Positions 42,680-50,774 of a DNA stretch of 64,000 nt are shown here, piece by piece. A program made the position numbers and the translations under genes. The notes beneath the pieces were generated by a model that did no database searches, was not told where the DNA came from, and saw only the letters and a program-made list of their open reading frames with translations. Every line of letters starts with the position of its first letter. The stretch's first letter is position 1. Source of the stretch: JBNNGK01 sp050268245 (lineage in GTDB: Bacteria > Pseudomonadota > Gammaproteobacteria > Enterobacterales > Enterobacteriaceae); NCBI RefSeq assembly GCF_050268245.1, contig NZ_JBNNGK010000010.1:107649-171648 (forward strand). The letters are read 5' to 3'.

Positions 42680-42810
42680 GAGCTTGATGACGAAGTCGTC
42701 TATGGCCCCCGAGATACCCGGGCCTAGCGTAGCGAGGGGTGCTCCGGTGGCTTACGCCACTACGACCCCACAGCCACGCTTTCCCTCATAACGAGCTTTG
42801 TCAGCAGTCT
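42680..42810 (-). repeat. Structured ~130-bp dispersed repeat, copy B (inverted)
   Basis: About 131 bp, reading on the minus strand from AGACTGCTGACAA to ATCAAGCTC. It is about three-quarters identical to the copy at 9304-9432. It includes hairpin GTGGC-GTAA-GCCAC (GCGGC-TT-GCCGC in copy A), an outer GGGGT / ACCCC pairing and CCCGG...TCGGG. It is flanked by terminator hairpins and lies between convergent argD and crp. Confidence 0.75.
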
Positions 42811-42811
42811 G

Positions 42812-42837
42812 AACCGGCGCGTGATGTGCCGTTTTTT
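42812..42837. terminator. Hairpin copy 2 flanking the 130-bp repeat (crp side)
   Basis: Stem CGGCGC / GTGCCG (one G-U pair) with loop GTGAT and a six-T run on the plus strand, just past the crp stop. It closely repeats the argD terminator at 42655-42679, but its own arms have decayed slightly. Confidence 0.65.
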
Positions 42838-42842
42838 ACTGA

Positions 42843-43475
42843 TTAGCGCGTGCCGTAAACGACAATGGTTTTGCCGTGTGCGGAAATCAGATTTTGATCT
42901 TCGAGCATTTTCAGAATACGGCCGACCGTTTCGCGTGAACAACCGACGATTTGGCCAATTTCCTGACGGGTAATTTTAATTTGCATGCCGTCTGGGTGAG
43001 TCATGGCATCCGGTTGTTTAGCCAGATTCAGCAAGGTTTGCGCAATGCGGCCGGTAACATCAAGGAAAGCGAGGTTACCCACTTTCTCTGAGGTGACTTG
43101 CAGACGGCTTGCCATCTGTGCCGACAGGCGCATTAAAATGTCAGGGTTAACCTGGATTAACTGACGGAATTTCTTATAAGAAATTTCAGCCACTTCACAG
43201 GCGCTTTTGGCCCTTACCCAGGCACTGCGCTCCTGACCTTCTTCAAATAATCCAAGCTCGCCGATGAAATCGCCCTGATTGAGATAGGACAGGATCATCT
43301 CTTTACCTTCTTCATCCTTGATGAGCACCGCTACGGAGCCTTTCACGATGTAGTAAAGCGTTTCGGCCTTTTCACCTTGGTGAATCAGCGTACTTTTTGA
43401 TGGATATTTGTGGATATGGCAATGAGACAAGAACCATTCGAGAGTCGGGTCTGTTTGCGGTTTGCCGAGAACCAT
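42843..43475 (-). CDS. crp: cAMP receptor protein CRP
   Basis: Global cAMP-dependent transcription regulator. It has 210 residues, as in E. coli, and is almost identical. The cAMP-binding fold contains GELGLFEEGQERSAWVRAKS, and the helix-turn-helix is RQEIGQIVGCSRETVGRILK near 169-190. The ATG follows ACAGAGGATAATAGCGA. It is divergent from yhfA, as in E. coli. Confidence 0.99.
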   Translation of the reverse strand: MVLGKPQTDPTLEWFLSHCHIHKYPSKSTLIHQGEKAETLYYIVKGSVAVLIKDEEGKEMILSYLNQGDFIGELGLFEEGQERSAWVRAKSACEVAEISYKKFRQLIQVNPDILMRLSAQMASRLQVTSEKVGNLAFLDVTGRIAQTLLNLAKQPDAMTHPDGMQIKITRQEIGQIVGCSRETVGRILKMLEDQNLISAHGKTIVVYGTR

Positions 43476-43849
43476 TCGCTATTATCCTCTGTTGTAATCT
43501 GCCTGTATCACAGGGGTCAGAGTTCCCTGTCAAACGAGTTAGGGCTGACGGTGAGTGACTGCCATTTAACCGTTTTGAGGCGTGCCGTAAAATACGCTAT
43601 TGCCCTAGCATATTAACTTGCTGTGAGCGCTGCAAGCTACATTCTGTTAACATACCAAATTAGGCACCTTTCTGCGGGCATTTCCCTGAAAATCAGTGTC
43701 CAGCAAGAATTATTTCGGCTTTGTTTGTAGCACAGAGTGAGGCGGGTGTCTTGTGTTGTCTCGCTCACACATGACCGGCGTCAGGTTCCATTGCCAGTTT
43801 GCGTGTGAACGCGTAGTCTGATTTTAAGAAATTAACCGGAGTAATCAGA
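43476..43849. other. crp-yhfA divergent intergenic region
   Basis: 374 bp with the crp leader and promoters of both genes. A half-CRP-like TGTTGTCTCGCTCACA (43754-43769) has a perfect right half only. No ORF or repeat is seen. Confidence 0.5.
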
Positions 43850-44257
43850 ATGCAGGCAAGAGTAAAGTGGGTTGAGGGATTAACGTTTCTAGGTGAGTCG
43901 GCGTCTGGTCATCAGGTTCTGATGGATGGCAACGCAGGCGATAAGGCACCTAGCCCGATGGAAATGGTGTTGATGTCAGTCGGTGGTTGCAGTGCGATCG
44001 ACGTGGTTTCGATCTTACAAAAAGGCCGCCATGCGGTGTGCGATTGCGAGGTCAAACTCAGTTCTGAACGTCGCGAAGAAGCCCCGCGGATATTTACCCA
44101 CATTAACCTGCATTTTATCGTGAGTGGTAAAGGGCTGAGTGAGAAAGCGGTTGAGCGTGCGGTGGATCTTTCCGCTGAAAAATACTGTTCAGTGGCGCTG
44201 ATGCTGGGGAAAGCCGCCGAGGTATCCCACAGCTTTGAGGTGCGTGACGTAGAGTAA
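43850..44257 (+). CDS. yhfA: OsmC-family protein YhfA
   Basis: 135-residue OsmC/Ohr-fold protein (E. coli YhfA 134). The family's two redox cysteines are visible in VGGCSAIDVVSIL and EKYCSVALML, so a peroxidase-like role is possible but not shown. The N-terminus MQARVKWVEGLTFLGES matches E. coli. The neighbouring gene is crp. Confidence 0.93.
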   Translation: MQARVKWVEGLTFLGESASGHQVLMDGNAGDKAPSPMEMVLMSVGGCSAIDVVSILQKGRHAVCDCEVKLSSERREEAPRIFTHINLHFIVSGKGLSEKAVERAVDLSAEKYCSVALMLGKAAEVSHSFEVRDVE

Positions 44258-44317
44258 GATCTCGGGCGCGGCGCTGGCGGTTCAACATGCGACTGCGCCC
44301 CAGGCATAGCCGAAGCG

Positions 44318-45187
44318 TTATTCGATTTTTTTCCCTTCCAGTAGCCGCTGTACCAGTGGCGCCATGATCAGCTCCATCGCCAGCCCCATTTTTCCGCCCG
44401 GCACGACCAGCGTATTGATATGTGAGATGAAGGAGCCTTGCAGCATCGCCAGCAGGTAAGGGAAATCAATATGATCCAATCCGCGGAAGTGAATCACGAC
44501 AAAACTTTCATCCAGTGAAGGAATCGCTTTCGCGGCAAATGGGTTAGAAGTATCCACCGTGGGTACACGCTGGAAGTTGATATGCGTGCGAGAGAATTGT
44601 GGCGTGATGTAGTTGATGTAATCGTCCATGGATCGCACCACGGAATCCATCACGGCTTCACGAGAATGGCCGCGTTCACCGGTATCGCGGATCAGTTTCT
44701 GGATCCATTCAAGGTTGACGATAGGTACCACGCCGACGAGAAGGTCGACCTGTTTCGCGACGTCATGTTGCTCGGTGACCACGCCGCCATGCAGCCCTTC
44801 ATAGAACAAAACATCGGTTGGCTCTGGTAAGGCTTCCCACGGCGTGAATGTCCCCGGCACTTGATTATAGGGTACCGCTTCATCGTAGGTATGTAGATAC
44901 TTGCGTGAACGACCAGAGCCGTTTTGGCCATATTCGAGGAAGCTTTGTTCAAGTAGGCCAAAATCATTGGCTTCTGGGCCGAAATAGCTGATATGACGAC
45001 CCAGATCGCGCGCCTTGCGGATCTCCGCATCCATTTCCGGGCGGGTATAACGGTGAAAGCTGTCCCCTTCCAACTGCGCGGCGCGGATATTCAACTGCTG
45101 GAATATTTTACGAAATGCCACGCTGGTGGTGGTGGTGCCGGCGCCGCTGGAGCCGGTTACTGCGATAACAGGATGTTTGGCGGACAT
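44318..45187 (-). CDS. prkB: Phosphoribulokinase-like protein PrkB
   Basis: 289-residue P-loop kinase of the bacterial phosphoribulokinase family; the enterobacterial role is unknown because there is no Calvin cycle. Walker A-type motif TGSSGAGTTTTS (11-22), as in bacterial PRKs. Conserved stretches include EGDSFHRYTRPEMD and FYEGLHGGV. The start MSAKHPVIAVTG is as in E. coli; a 29-codon upstream extension in frame is not family-like. Confidence 0.94.
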   Translation of the reverse strand: MSAKHPVIAVTGSSGAGTTTTSVAFRKIFQQLNIRAAQLEGDSFHRYTRPEMDAEIRKARDLGRHISYFGPEANDFGLLEQSFLEYGQNGSGRSRKYLHTYDEAVPYNQVPGTFTPWEALPEPTDVLFYEGLHGGVVTEQHDVAKQVDLLVGVVPIVNLEWIQKLIRDTGERGHSREAVMDSVVRSMDDYINYITPQFSRTHINFQRVPTVDTSNPFAAKAIPSLDESFVVIHFRGLDHIDFPYLLAMLQGSFISHINTLVVPGGKMGLAMELIMAPLVQRLLEGKKIE

Positions 45188-45411
45188 AGGGTGTATTACT
45201 CCGTCTAAAATGCGCAAGTTATCAGTCATACGCTGCATCTTCAGGCGCGCGGCTTGGCGGCCGAGATAAACCAAGCCCCTATCGGTTTACGACTGCGTTG
45301 TCGTTATGTGACTCGGCGTTTGGAGAGCCGTTGATTTGTACGTCGATGCAGCTCGAATGCATTGGGTATAGCACATTGTTACCTGATTTTGGCCGTCAGT
45401 CATAGAACGGA

Positions 45412-45645
45412 TTACATTTCTTCCTGGCCGGCGCGGAATTGGCCGCGCGGCATGATATTGATGGTTTCATGTAACTCCGACCAGACCAATAACACCTCGC
45501 CACTTTGTAGCTGGCGGCGAACATCATCTACTTTTTGTGCCAGGGAGCGCTCGTGCTCGCCATAATCCGTGCCTTCGCGCAGCACGAACGATTCGATCAG
45601 GTTGTTCAGTGTTTCACTGTCCAGGTCTTTCCAGGGAATAATCAT
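45412..45645 (-). CDS. yheU: Small conserved protein YheU
   Basis: 77-residue protein of the UPF0270 family, unknown function; E. coli YheU is 72 residues. It starts MIIPWKDLDSETLNNLIESF. The conserved core FVLREGTDYGEHE and ends around NIMPRGQF. The ATG overlaps the yheT stop (ATGA), so it is coupled to yheT. Confidence 0.93.
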   Translation of the reverse strand: MIIPWKDLDSETLNNLIESFVLREGTDYGEHERSLAQKVDDVRRQLQSGEVLLVWSELHETINIMPRGQFRAGQEEM

Positions 45646-46622
45646 GCATTCGGTTCCAAATAGGGGGGCAGCCAGGCAGGTATCCGGTGTTCCAGCCACA
45701 TTTGCGGTTTTTTCAGTGAGCCGCCGACAAAGCCGACATGGCCGCCACATTCCGTGAGTTGATATTCGATGTTGTGCGGCAGGCTGGCGATGTCCGGGAT
45801 CACGTCTGCTGTCATGAAGGGATCGTCTTTGGCGTGGATGATCAATAACGGCGTTTGAATTTTTGGCAGCAGCGGTAGCGCACTGCAACGGCGATAATAA
45901 TCCGTGGCATCGCTAAAGCCGTGAATACGTGCGGTAATCACATCATCGAAGTCGCGGATGCGCTGTAGCCCTTTTAGCTGAGGTAGCTTTAACGGTAAAG
46001 AGCCCGGATAATGGAGAAGCTTGCGTGTGGCATTTTGCTTAAGCTGACCAAGAAGATAACGCTGGTAAACTCGGGAAAAGCCCTGTTCCATTCGCAGTGA
46101 GCAGGGTTCCAACATCAGTGGGGCGGAAACCACGACGGCCGCATCCACTAAGCGCGAGTTTTCTTGCTGCGCCAGATAGCATGCGAGCATATTGCCACCC
46201 AACGAGACACCGACCGCGGCGGTCGGTACCGCGCCGTAGTTATCACGTAGCCATTGCAGAAAGAAGTGGGCATCTTCGGTTTCACCAGAATGGTATATCC
46301 GCTGTTTACGATTGGGCACGCCGCTGCAGCCCCGAAAGTGCATGACCACGCCCAGCCAACCTTTCTCACGCCAGGCGTGGAGTTGGCCGTGTGCATAGGG
46401 GCTGTAAAAGTTGCCCTCTAAACCATGAAAAAGCACCACACGCGGCTTATCGCGCGCCAACCGTGGGTCTTCGCTCCAGGCGAGATCGATAAAATCACCG
46501 TCAGGTAATTCCAGACGTTGCCAGTGCGGTTTAAGCAACACGCGGCGGCGTACCAGCCGTGGCAGCAACGTTTGCAGGTGTGGATTACTGACCCCGGTTA
46601 GGGGGCGAAAGATTTCATACAT
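45642..46622 (-). CDS. yheT: Alpha/beta hydrolase YheT
   Basis: 326-residue alpha/beta-hydrolase of the UPF0017/ABHD1-3 type (E. coli 340). The nucleophile elbow is GVSLGGNML, with likely catalytic Asp in HAKDDPFMT and His in CGGHVGFVGG. The oxyanion region is VVLFHGLEGNFYS. The substrate is unknown; related eukaryotic proteins act on lipids. It is an operon with yheU. Confidence 0.92.
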   Translation of the reverse strand: MYEIFRPLTGVSNPHLQTLLPRLVRRRVLLKPHWQRLELPDGDFIDLAWSEDPRLARDKPRVVLFHGLEGNFYSPYAHGQLHAWREKGWLGVVMHFRGCSGVPNRKQRIYHSGETEDAHFFLQWLRDNYGAVPTAAVGVSLGGNMLACYLAQQENSRLVDAAVVVSAPLMLEPCSLRMEQGFSRVYQRYLLGQLKQNATRKLLHYPGSLPLKLPQLKGLQRIRDFDDVITARIHGFSDATDYYRRCSALPLLPKIQTPLLIIHAKDDPFMTADVIPDIASLPHNIEYQLTECGGHVGFVGGSLKKPQMWLEHRIPAWLPPYLEPNA

Positions 46623-46702
46623 AACGTGAATAAAATTCTTGTGAATGGCTATTGTCTGATCAATAGCGCACTGTTAGCTTCAATACCATTAGCTGACAAT
46701 AA

Positions 46703-46785
46703 TATACCCTAAATAATTCAGTTGCATTGCGGTGACCGCGACGTAGCCAATGCGCCAACATGCTAGTGGAAGGGTGGCGGGTATA
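46703..46785 (+). repeat. Internally deleted ERIC-like element
   Basis: 83 bp with ends TATACCC and GGGTATA in inverted orientation and the ERIC-type left flank TAAATAATTCAGTTGCAT. It is shorter than a full element, consistent with internal deletion. It lies directly upstream of the LysE-type gene and may carry part of its leader. Confidence 0.65.
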
Positions 46786-46822
46786 CTGCAAAAAGTGCAT
46801 TTGGGTGAGGAGCACCCGCTAC

Positions 46823-47425
46823 ATGGAATTAAGCTTATTTCTTTCGATGTTAGGTTTTCTGTTTGTTGCAGCCATCACTCCAGGCCCGAATAATTTGCTA
46901 TTAACCACCTCCGGCGCCAACTTTGGCTTTCTGCGCTCGCTGAGTCTGATGATTGGCATCATTCTTGGTATGCAAAGTATTTTGCTGTTGGTGGCGTTTG
47001 GCGTGGGCAGTTTGATTGTGGTTTATCCGTCGCTGCACTTGGCCCTAAAAATCCTTGGTAGCCTTTATTTGTTGTGGCTGGCCTGGAAAGTGGCGACCGC
47101 CAGTTATGAAAAGCTGAATACCGATGTCGCGCCACCGCAGCCGATTCGTTTGTATCAGGGCTGGTTGTTACAGTTCCTTAACCCGAAGGCATGGCTAATG
47201 GCGTTAGGTGCGGTAGCCAGTTTTAGCCTGACGGGCGAGCAATTTAACCATTCGATTATTGCTATTTCGGCGGGGCTTTCGGGCATGAATTTGGTGACTG
47301 GCTTGGTTTGGTTGGGATTTGGCACGTTAATTGGACGGCTGCTGCAAAGCAAGAAAGCATGGGTTATCTTTAACGTGTCTATGGGATTGTTGACGGCGGC
47401 GTGTGTGCTGCTGATCTGGCATTAA
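46823..47425 (+). CDS. LysE/RhtB-family amino-acid exporter
   Basis: 200-residue membrane protein with about six helices. The family signature AAITPGPNNLLLTTSG lies near residues 16-31, followed by GFLRSLSLMIGIILGMQ and FLNPKAWLMALGAV. The exported compound is unknown (amino acid or cysteine-pathway metabolite). GAGGAG is about 10 bases upstream of the ATG. It is 10 bp from the PhzF-type gene, so the two form an operon. Confidence 0.9.
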   Translation: MELSLFLSMLGFLFVAAITPGPNNLLLTTSGANFGFLRSLSLMIGIILGMQSILLLVAFGVGSLIVVYPSLHLALKILGSLYLLWLAWKVATASYEKLNTDVAPPQPIRLYQGWLLQFLNPKAWLMALGAVASFSLTGEQFNHSIIAISAGLSGMNLVTGLVWLGFGTLIGRLLQSKKAWVIFNVSMGLLTAACVLLIWH

Positions 47426-47435
47426 GGAATTGCAG

Positions 47436-48218
47436 ATGACCAAAAATTATTTCCATGTTGATGCCTTTATTGGTGAGGGATTGCGCGGCAACCCTGCTGG
47501 TGTTTACATGATGAAACAGCCGCTGCCAACGGCGCAGATGCAGGCCATCGCGCATGAGCTGAACCTGCCGGAAACCAGCTTCATTTGGGAAGATGGCGAC
47601 ATGGCGGCGATTCGCTGGTTTACGCCGCAGCGAGAGGTGGATTTGTGCGGGCACGGTACGCTCGCGGCCGCTTACGTTATGTTTAACGTGGTTAATCCGG
47701 CATTGAGTGATATTCGCTTGCGCTCTGCCAGTGGTGAGCTGTATGTCAAGCGTGATGCCACAGACCGTCAGCGTTTGATTCTCGATTTCCCTACGCGCGC
47801 GCCGCAACGCGTCGCAGAACCGGCGTTTTTAGCCGCGCAGTTGGGAGCGCAGCCGCAGGAAGTATGGCAATCCGCAGCCATGCTGGTGGTCTTGGCAAAT
47901 GAGGCGCAGGTTAAGGCGTTACAACCGGATATACCGGCATTAGTTGCCGCGACCGGTCGTGGGGTGATTGTCACTGCACCGGGTGATGAGGTGGATTTTG
48001 TTTCTCGTTATTTTACGCTCGACGGTGGCGAAGATCCGGTGACCGGTTCTGCTCACTGCACTTTGATGCCGTATTGGGTCGCGCGGCTGGGGCGTCATAC
48101 GTTACGTGCCAGACAAATCTCGTCGCGTGGTGGTGAGCTGTTTTGCGAATTGAAGGGCGAACGCACCCTGCTTGGCGGCTATGCCAGGATCTTTTTACAC
48201 GGGGAAATTCAGGGGTGA
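47436..48218 (+). CDS. PhzF-family isomerase-like protein
   Basis: 260-residue protein with the duplicated diaminopimelate-epimerase-like fold of PhzF. The catalytic Glu is in LPETSFIW, and conserved regions are VDAFIGEGLRGNPAGV, DLCGHGTLAAAYV and EDPVTGSAHCTL. The substrate is unknown. ATG with AAGGA upstream is preferred to TTG two codons earlier. It is coupled to the exporter before it. Confidence 0.9.
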   Translation: MTKNYFHVDAFIGEGLRGNPAGVYMMKQPLPTAQMQAIAHELNLPETSFIWEDGDMAAIRWFTPQREVDLCGHGTLAAAYVMFNVVNPALSDIRLRSASGELYVKRDATDRQRLILDFPTRAPQRVAEPAFLAAQLGAQPQEVWQSAAMLVVLANEAQVKALQPDIPALVAATGRGVIVTAPGDEVDFVSRYFTLDGGEDPVTGSAHCTLMPYWVARLGRHTLRARQISSRGGELFCELKGERTLLGGYARIFLHGEIQG

Positions 48219-48253
48219 ATGTCCGCAGCACCCACGGTGCTGCGGCGTGAGGG

Positions 48254-49291
48254 TTACTTGAGGCCGTCGGTTTTGAGCAGGCTATCGAGTAAACTCAGGT
48301 CGGATTTGTATGCCAGCGTGTCATTTTCCAGCAGCTGCGCGTGCTTTTGTTTGAAGGCCGAGTGCAGCGAACGTAGGCTTTCCAAGCCTTGGTTATTGAT
48401 GCTGCCGGAAGCGCCGTGAATATCCAATTGGCTGGCAAGCTTATAGCCTTCATTCAATAACCTAAGCGTGTAGGGCAGGTAGCGCTTGAGAAACTCGCTG
48501 CCCGGTTTAATGTCATTAGGGTCCTGTACTACGCACTGTTGTATCAGCCGTGCATATTTGACGATGCCATTCAGTTCAGTTCGCATGGGTTTGTCAAGCG
48601 TAGGATAGTTCTCCAAGCTGACGATAATTGACTCTCCTTCTGTGTTGAGCCAGCTCTCTTCCCCTGCATTTTCTTGGCTGCCGGCGTTTGCTGCGGACGT
48701 ATGTTTTTCAGCGCTGTTCCTCTGGCGAGGTTCAGGCTTGCTTGCATCGGCGATCATTTTGGCGATCCTTTGTGACAGCGGCAGACTACGGTAGGCGGAA
48801 AGCATAAACAACGCCGCGAAGAGGCAGAGGTAGCCGTAGTGATGGATATCTTCATACACCAGATTGTAATTAGATAACATTAGCAGCCATAACAGCAGGT
48901 ACCACAGGTGTATCCAGCCTAGTGTTTTCCGTTGCGCTAGCAGATATAGCATGAAAAACATGGATGAGGCCCAAACGCCTGCGGCGACCGTATCTCCGAT
49001 GCATACCCAGCAAAGGCCAGCCAGTAGCCCCCATGCCAAGCTGCGTTGATCGTAAAGGAATCCGCGGAAAAGCAGTACCAAACTCATCCAACAGAAGATG
49101 CTGGGGTCGTATTTAGTGGCCTCCTCGGGAGTCAGGCCAGCTTGCAGAGCCGCGAGGTCGGGTGAGCCTACGCGGGTGGCAAGTTGAATATAACAGCCCA
49201 CGACGATCGTCAGGGCAAATTGTATGCCGAATGTATACCAGCGGCTGTTTTCGTAGCGTTCGCGAAAGCCAGAAACATTAATCAGAGTCAT
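48254..49291 (-). CDS. Membrane protein with XpaC-like C-terminal domain
   Basis: 345 residues. The N-terminal half has several hydrophobic helices (about 18-38, 65-82, 85-125 as two, 130-150, 155-172). A cytosolic linker rich in charged residues is followed by a helical domain with DKPMRTELNGIVKYARLIQQ and KRYLPYTLRLLNEGYKLA, the pattern of XpaC (5-bromo-4-chloroindolyl phosphate hydrolysis) proteins. XpaC genes often sit beside telA, as here (61-bp gap). The function is unknown. Assignment to XpaC is from recollection, moderate certainty. Confidence 0.75.
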   Translation of the reverse strand: MTLINVSGFRERYENSRWYTFGIQFALTIVVGCYIQLATRVGSPDLAALQAGLTPEEATKYDPSIFCWMSLVLLFRGFLYDQRSLAWGLLAGLCWVCIGDTVAAGVWASSMFFMLYLLAQRKTLGWIHLWYLLLWLLMLSNYNLVYEDIHHYGYLCLFAALFMLSAYRSLPLSQRIAKMIADASKPEPRQRNSAEKHTSAANAGSQENAGEESWLNTEGESIIVSLENYPTLDKPMRTELNGIVKYARLIQQCVVQDPNDIKPGSEFLKRYLPYTLRLLNEGYKLASQLDIHGASGSINNQGLESLRSLHSAFKQKHAQLLENDTLAYKSDLSLLDSLLKTDGLK

Positions 49292-49352
49292 AGGCAGAGA
49301 TCGTTGGAATCCGTGAGTGGTAAAAAGCGTTCAACATCATCTTAAACGCCGG

Positions 49353-50504
49353 TTATACGTTGGCCGTCGGGCGCTGGTCTGCCGCAATCGCCGCGAGGTG
49401 GTTGCGCAGTTCTTGTTCCATAGTCGTCAACTCTTTTTCTACCTCAGTGCGGCGTGCTCTGGCTTCACTGGCGATCGTCACCGTATCCTCAATGGTACTG
49501 AGTAAGCGGTTTTGTACATCGCGTAACGTTTCGATATCGACGATTGAGCGTTCGACTTCGCGGGCGGTTTCTAAGGTGCCGGTTTGCAGCAGTTCAGCAT
49601 TGCGGCGCAGCATATCATTCGTGGTGTCTGCCACATCTTTTTGTAATTTTGCCGCTTGACGCTGGGAGTTCAGCGAGAGTGCCAGAACAATCTGGCTCTT
49701 CCAGATAGGGATAGTCGTCAGAATGCTGCTTTGGATTTTTTCTGCCAACGACTGGCTATTGCTCTGCATCAGGCGGATCTGTGGCGCGGTCTGAACGGCA
49801 ATGGTACGTGACATCATCAGATCATGCAGGCGACGCTCAAAGCGCTGGATGCCTTCGATCAGGTCGCGTACGTATTGGGCATCCATAGCATCAGTAGAAC
49901 GGTTAGCTTGTGACTGAGCTTGAGCGAGTTCTTGGTCTTGCACCTGAGCTAACTTCTGCTTACCGGCAATGACATGCAGGTTAATCTGCTGGAAAAATTC
50001 GCGGTTGCGGACAAAGAGTTGTTCCAGTGTGGCGATATTACGCAACAGCTCCACCATGGTGTGTTCAAGTCGCTTGCTGATGGTATCGACTTGCTGAGCC
50101 AGCGTTTGGTATTCCGCCATTGTGCGCTCAACTTTGTTGAACAGTTTTCCCAGTAAAGGAATTGAGGCCAGCAGTCCTTTCTTTTCGCCAAAGGCGGCCA
50201 AATCGACGGCTTTAACTTTTCCCAACAAATCGGTTAGCTGTTCGCCAATCATGCCGGCATCTTTCGCTTTGACCTCCTGCATGAGCGCTTCGGAAAAGCG
50301 AGAAATGCTGTTCATGGTTTTCGCACCGTAGGAGATGGACAATACCGGATCGGTGATATCGATTTGATTAATCAGGCGCGCGACCTCTTCTTGCTCTTGT
50401 GGGCTAAGGCGCTCCTCTTCAACGGCGGGTAGCGTGTGAGCGACGGCGTTAGATGCGTGATGGGCGGTTTGCTGTGGTAAGAAAGCAGGGGAGGTGTTCG
50501 TCAC
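49353..50504 (-). CDS. TelA/KlaA-type toxic-anion resistance protein
   Basis: 383-residue, largely helical protein of the TelA family (tellurite and other stress resistance; mechanism unknown). Conserved tracts are SISRFSEALMQEVKAKD near 66-82, KGLLASIPLLGKLFNKVERTM and RTIAVQTAPQIRLMQ, ending with the QSSILTTIPIWKSQIVLALSL segment. The GTG start follows AAGGAAA. It is upstream of and co-oriented with the XpaC-like gene. Confidence 0.9.
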   Translation of the reverse strand: MTNTSPAFLPQQTAHHASNAVAHTLPAVEEERLSPQEQEEVARLINQIDITDPVLSISYGAKTMNSISRFSEALMQEVKAKDAGMIGEQLTDLLGKVKAVDLAAFGEKKGLLASIPLLGKLFNKVERTMAEYQTLAQQVDTISKRLEHTMVELLRNIATLEQLFVRNREFFQQINLHVIAGKQKLAQVQDQELAQAQSQANRSTDAMDAQYVRDLIEGIQRFERRLHDLMMSRTIAVQTAPQIRLMQSNSQSLAEKIQSSILTTIPIWKSQIVLALSLNSQRQAAKLQKDVADTTNDMLRRNAELLQTGTLETAREVERSIVDIETLRDVQNRLLSTIEDTVTIASEARARRTEVEKELTTMEQELRNHLAAIAADQRPTANV

Positions 50505-50690
50505 TAAAAGATTTCCTTATACGAAATGGCGTCACGTATTGTGATAGTGGAATCGTGGCGGCGCGCGTTTAAGCATTATTTTCAGATAATATTACCTTGC
50601 ACTTTGTAGGGAAGCCAGAAAGGTAGCGGATTTACCTGGGATTAATGGCGGCATGGGTATTTAACCGCCAGCCCGATTGACCCGGGGCAG

Positions 50691-50713
50691 CCCACATCCT
50701 TTGTGGATGTGGG
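50691..50713. terminator. Hairpin downstream of yheS
   Basis: Nine-base perfect stem CCCACATCC / GGATGTGGG with loop TTTGT, about 60 bp past the yheS stop, in the 270-bp telA-yheS gap. Probable yheS terminator; on the plus strand it is followed by TTTATT. Confidence 0.6.
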
Positions 50714-50774
50714 TTTATTGACGATTGGCGCGGCGGCCTGACGCTGTGCAACCGCCCCACCTTTCTGTGATAAA

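Noticed and set aside
43754..43769. CRP-site-like TGTTGTCTCGCTCACA between crp and yhfA
   Set aside because: Only the right half matches TGTGA-N6-TCACA; the left half deviates at two of five positions, so autoregulation cannot be claimed from it.
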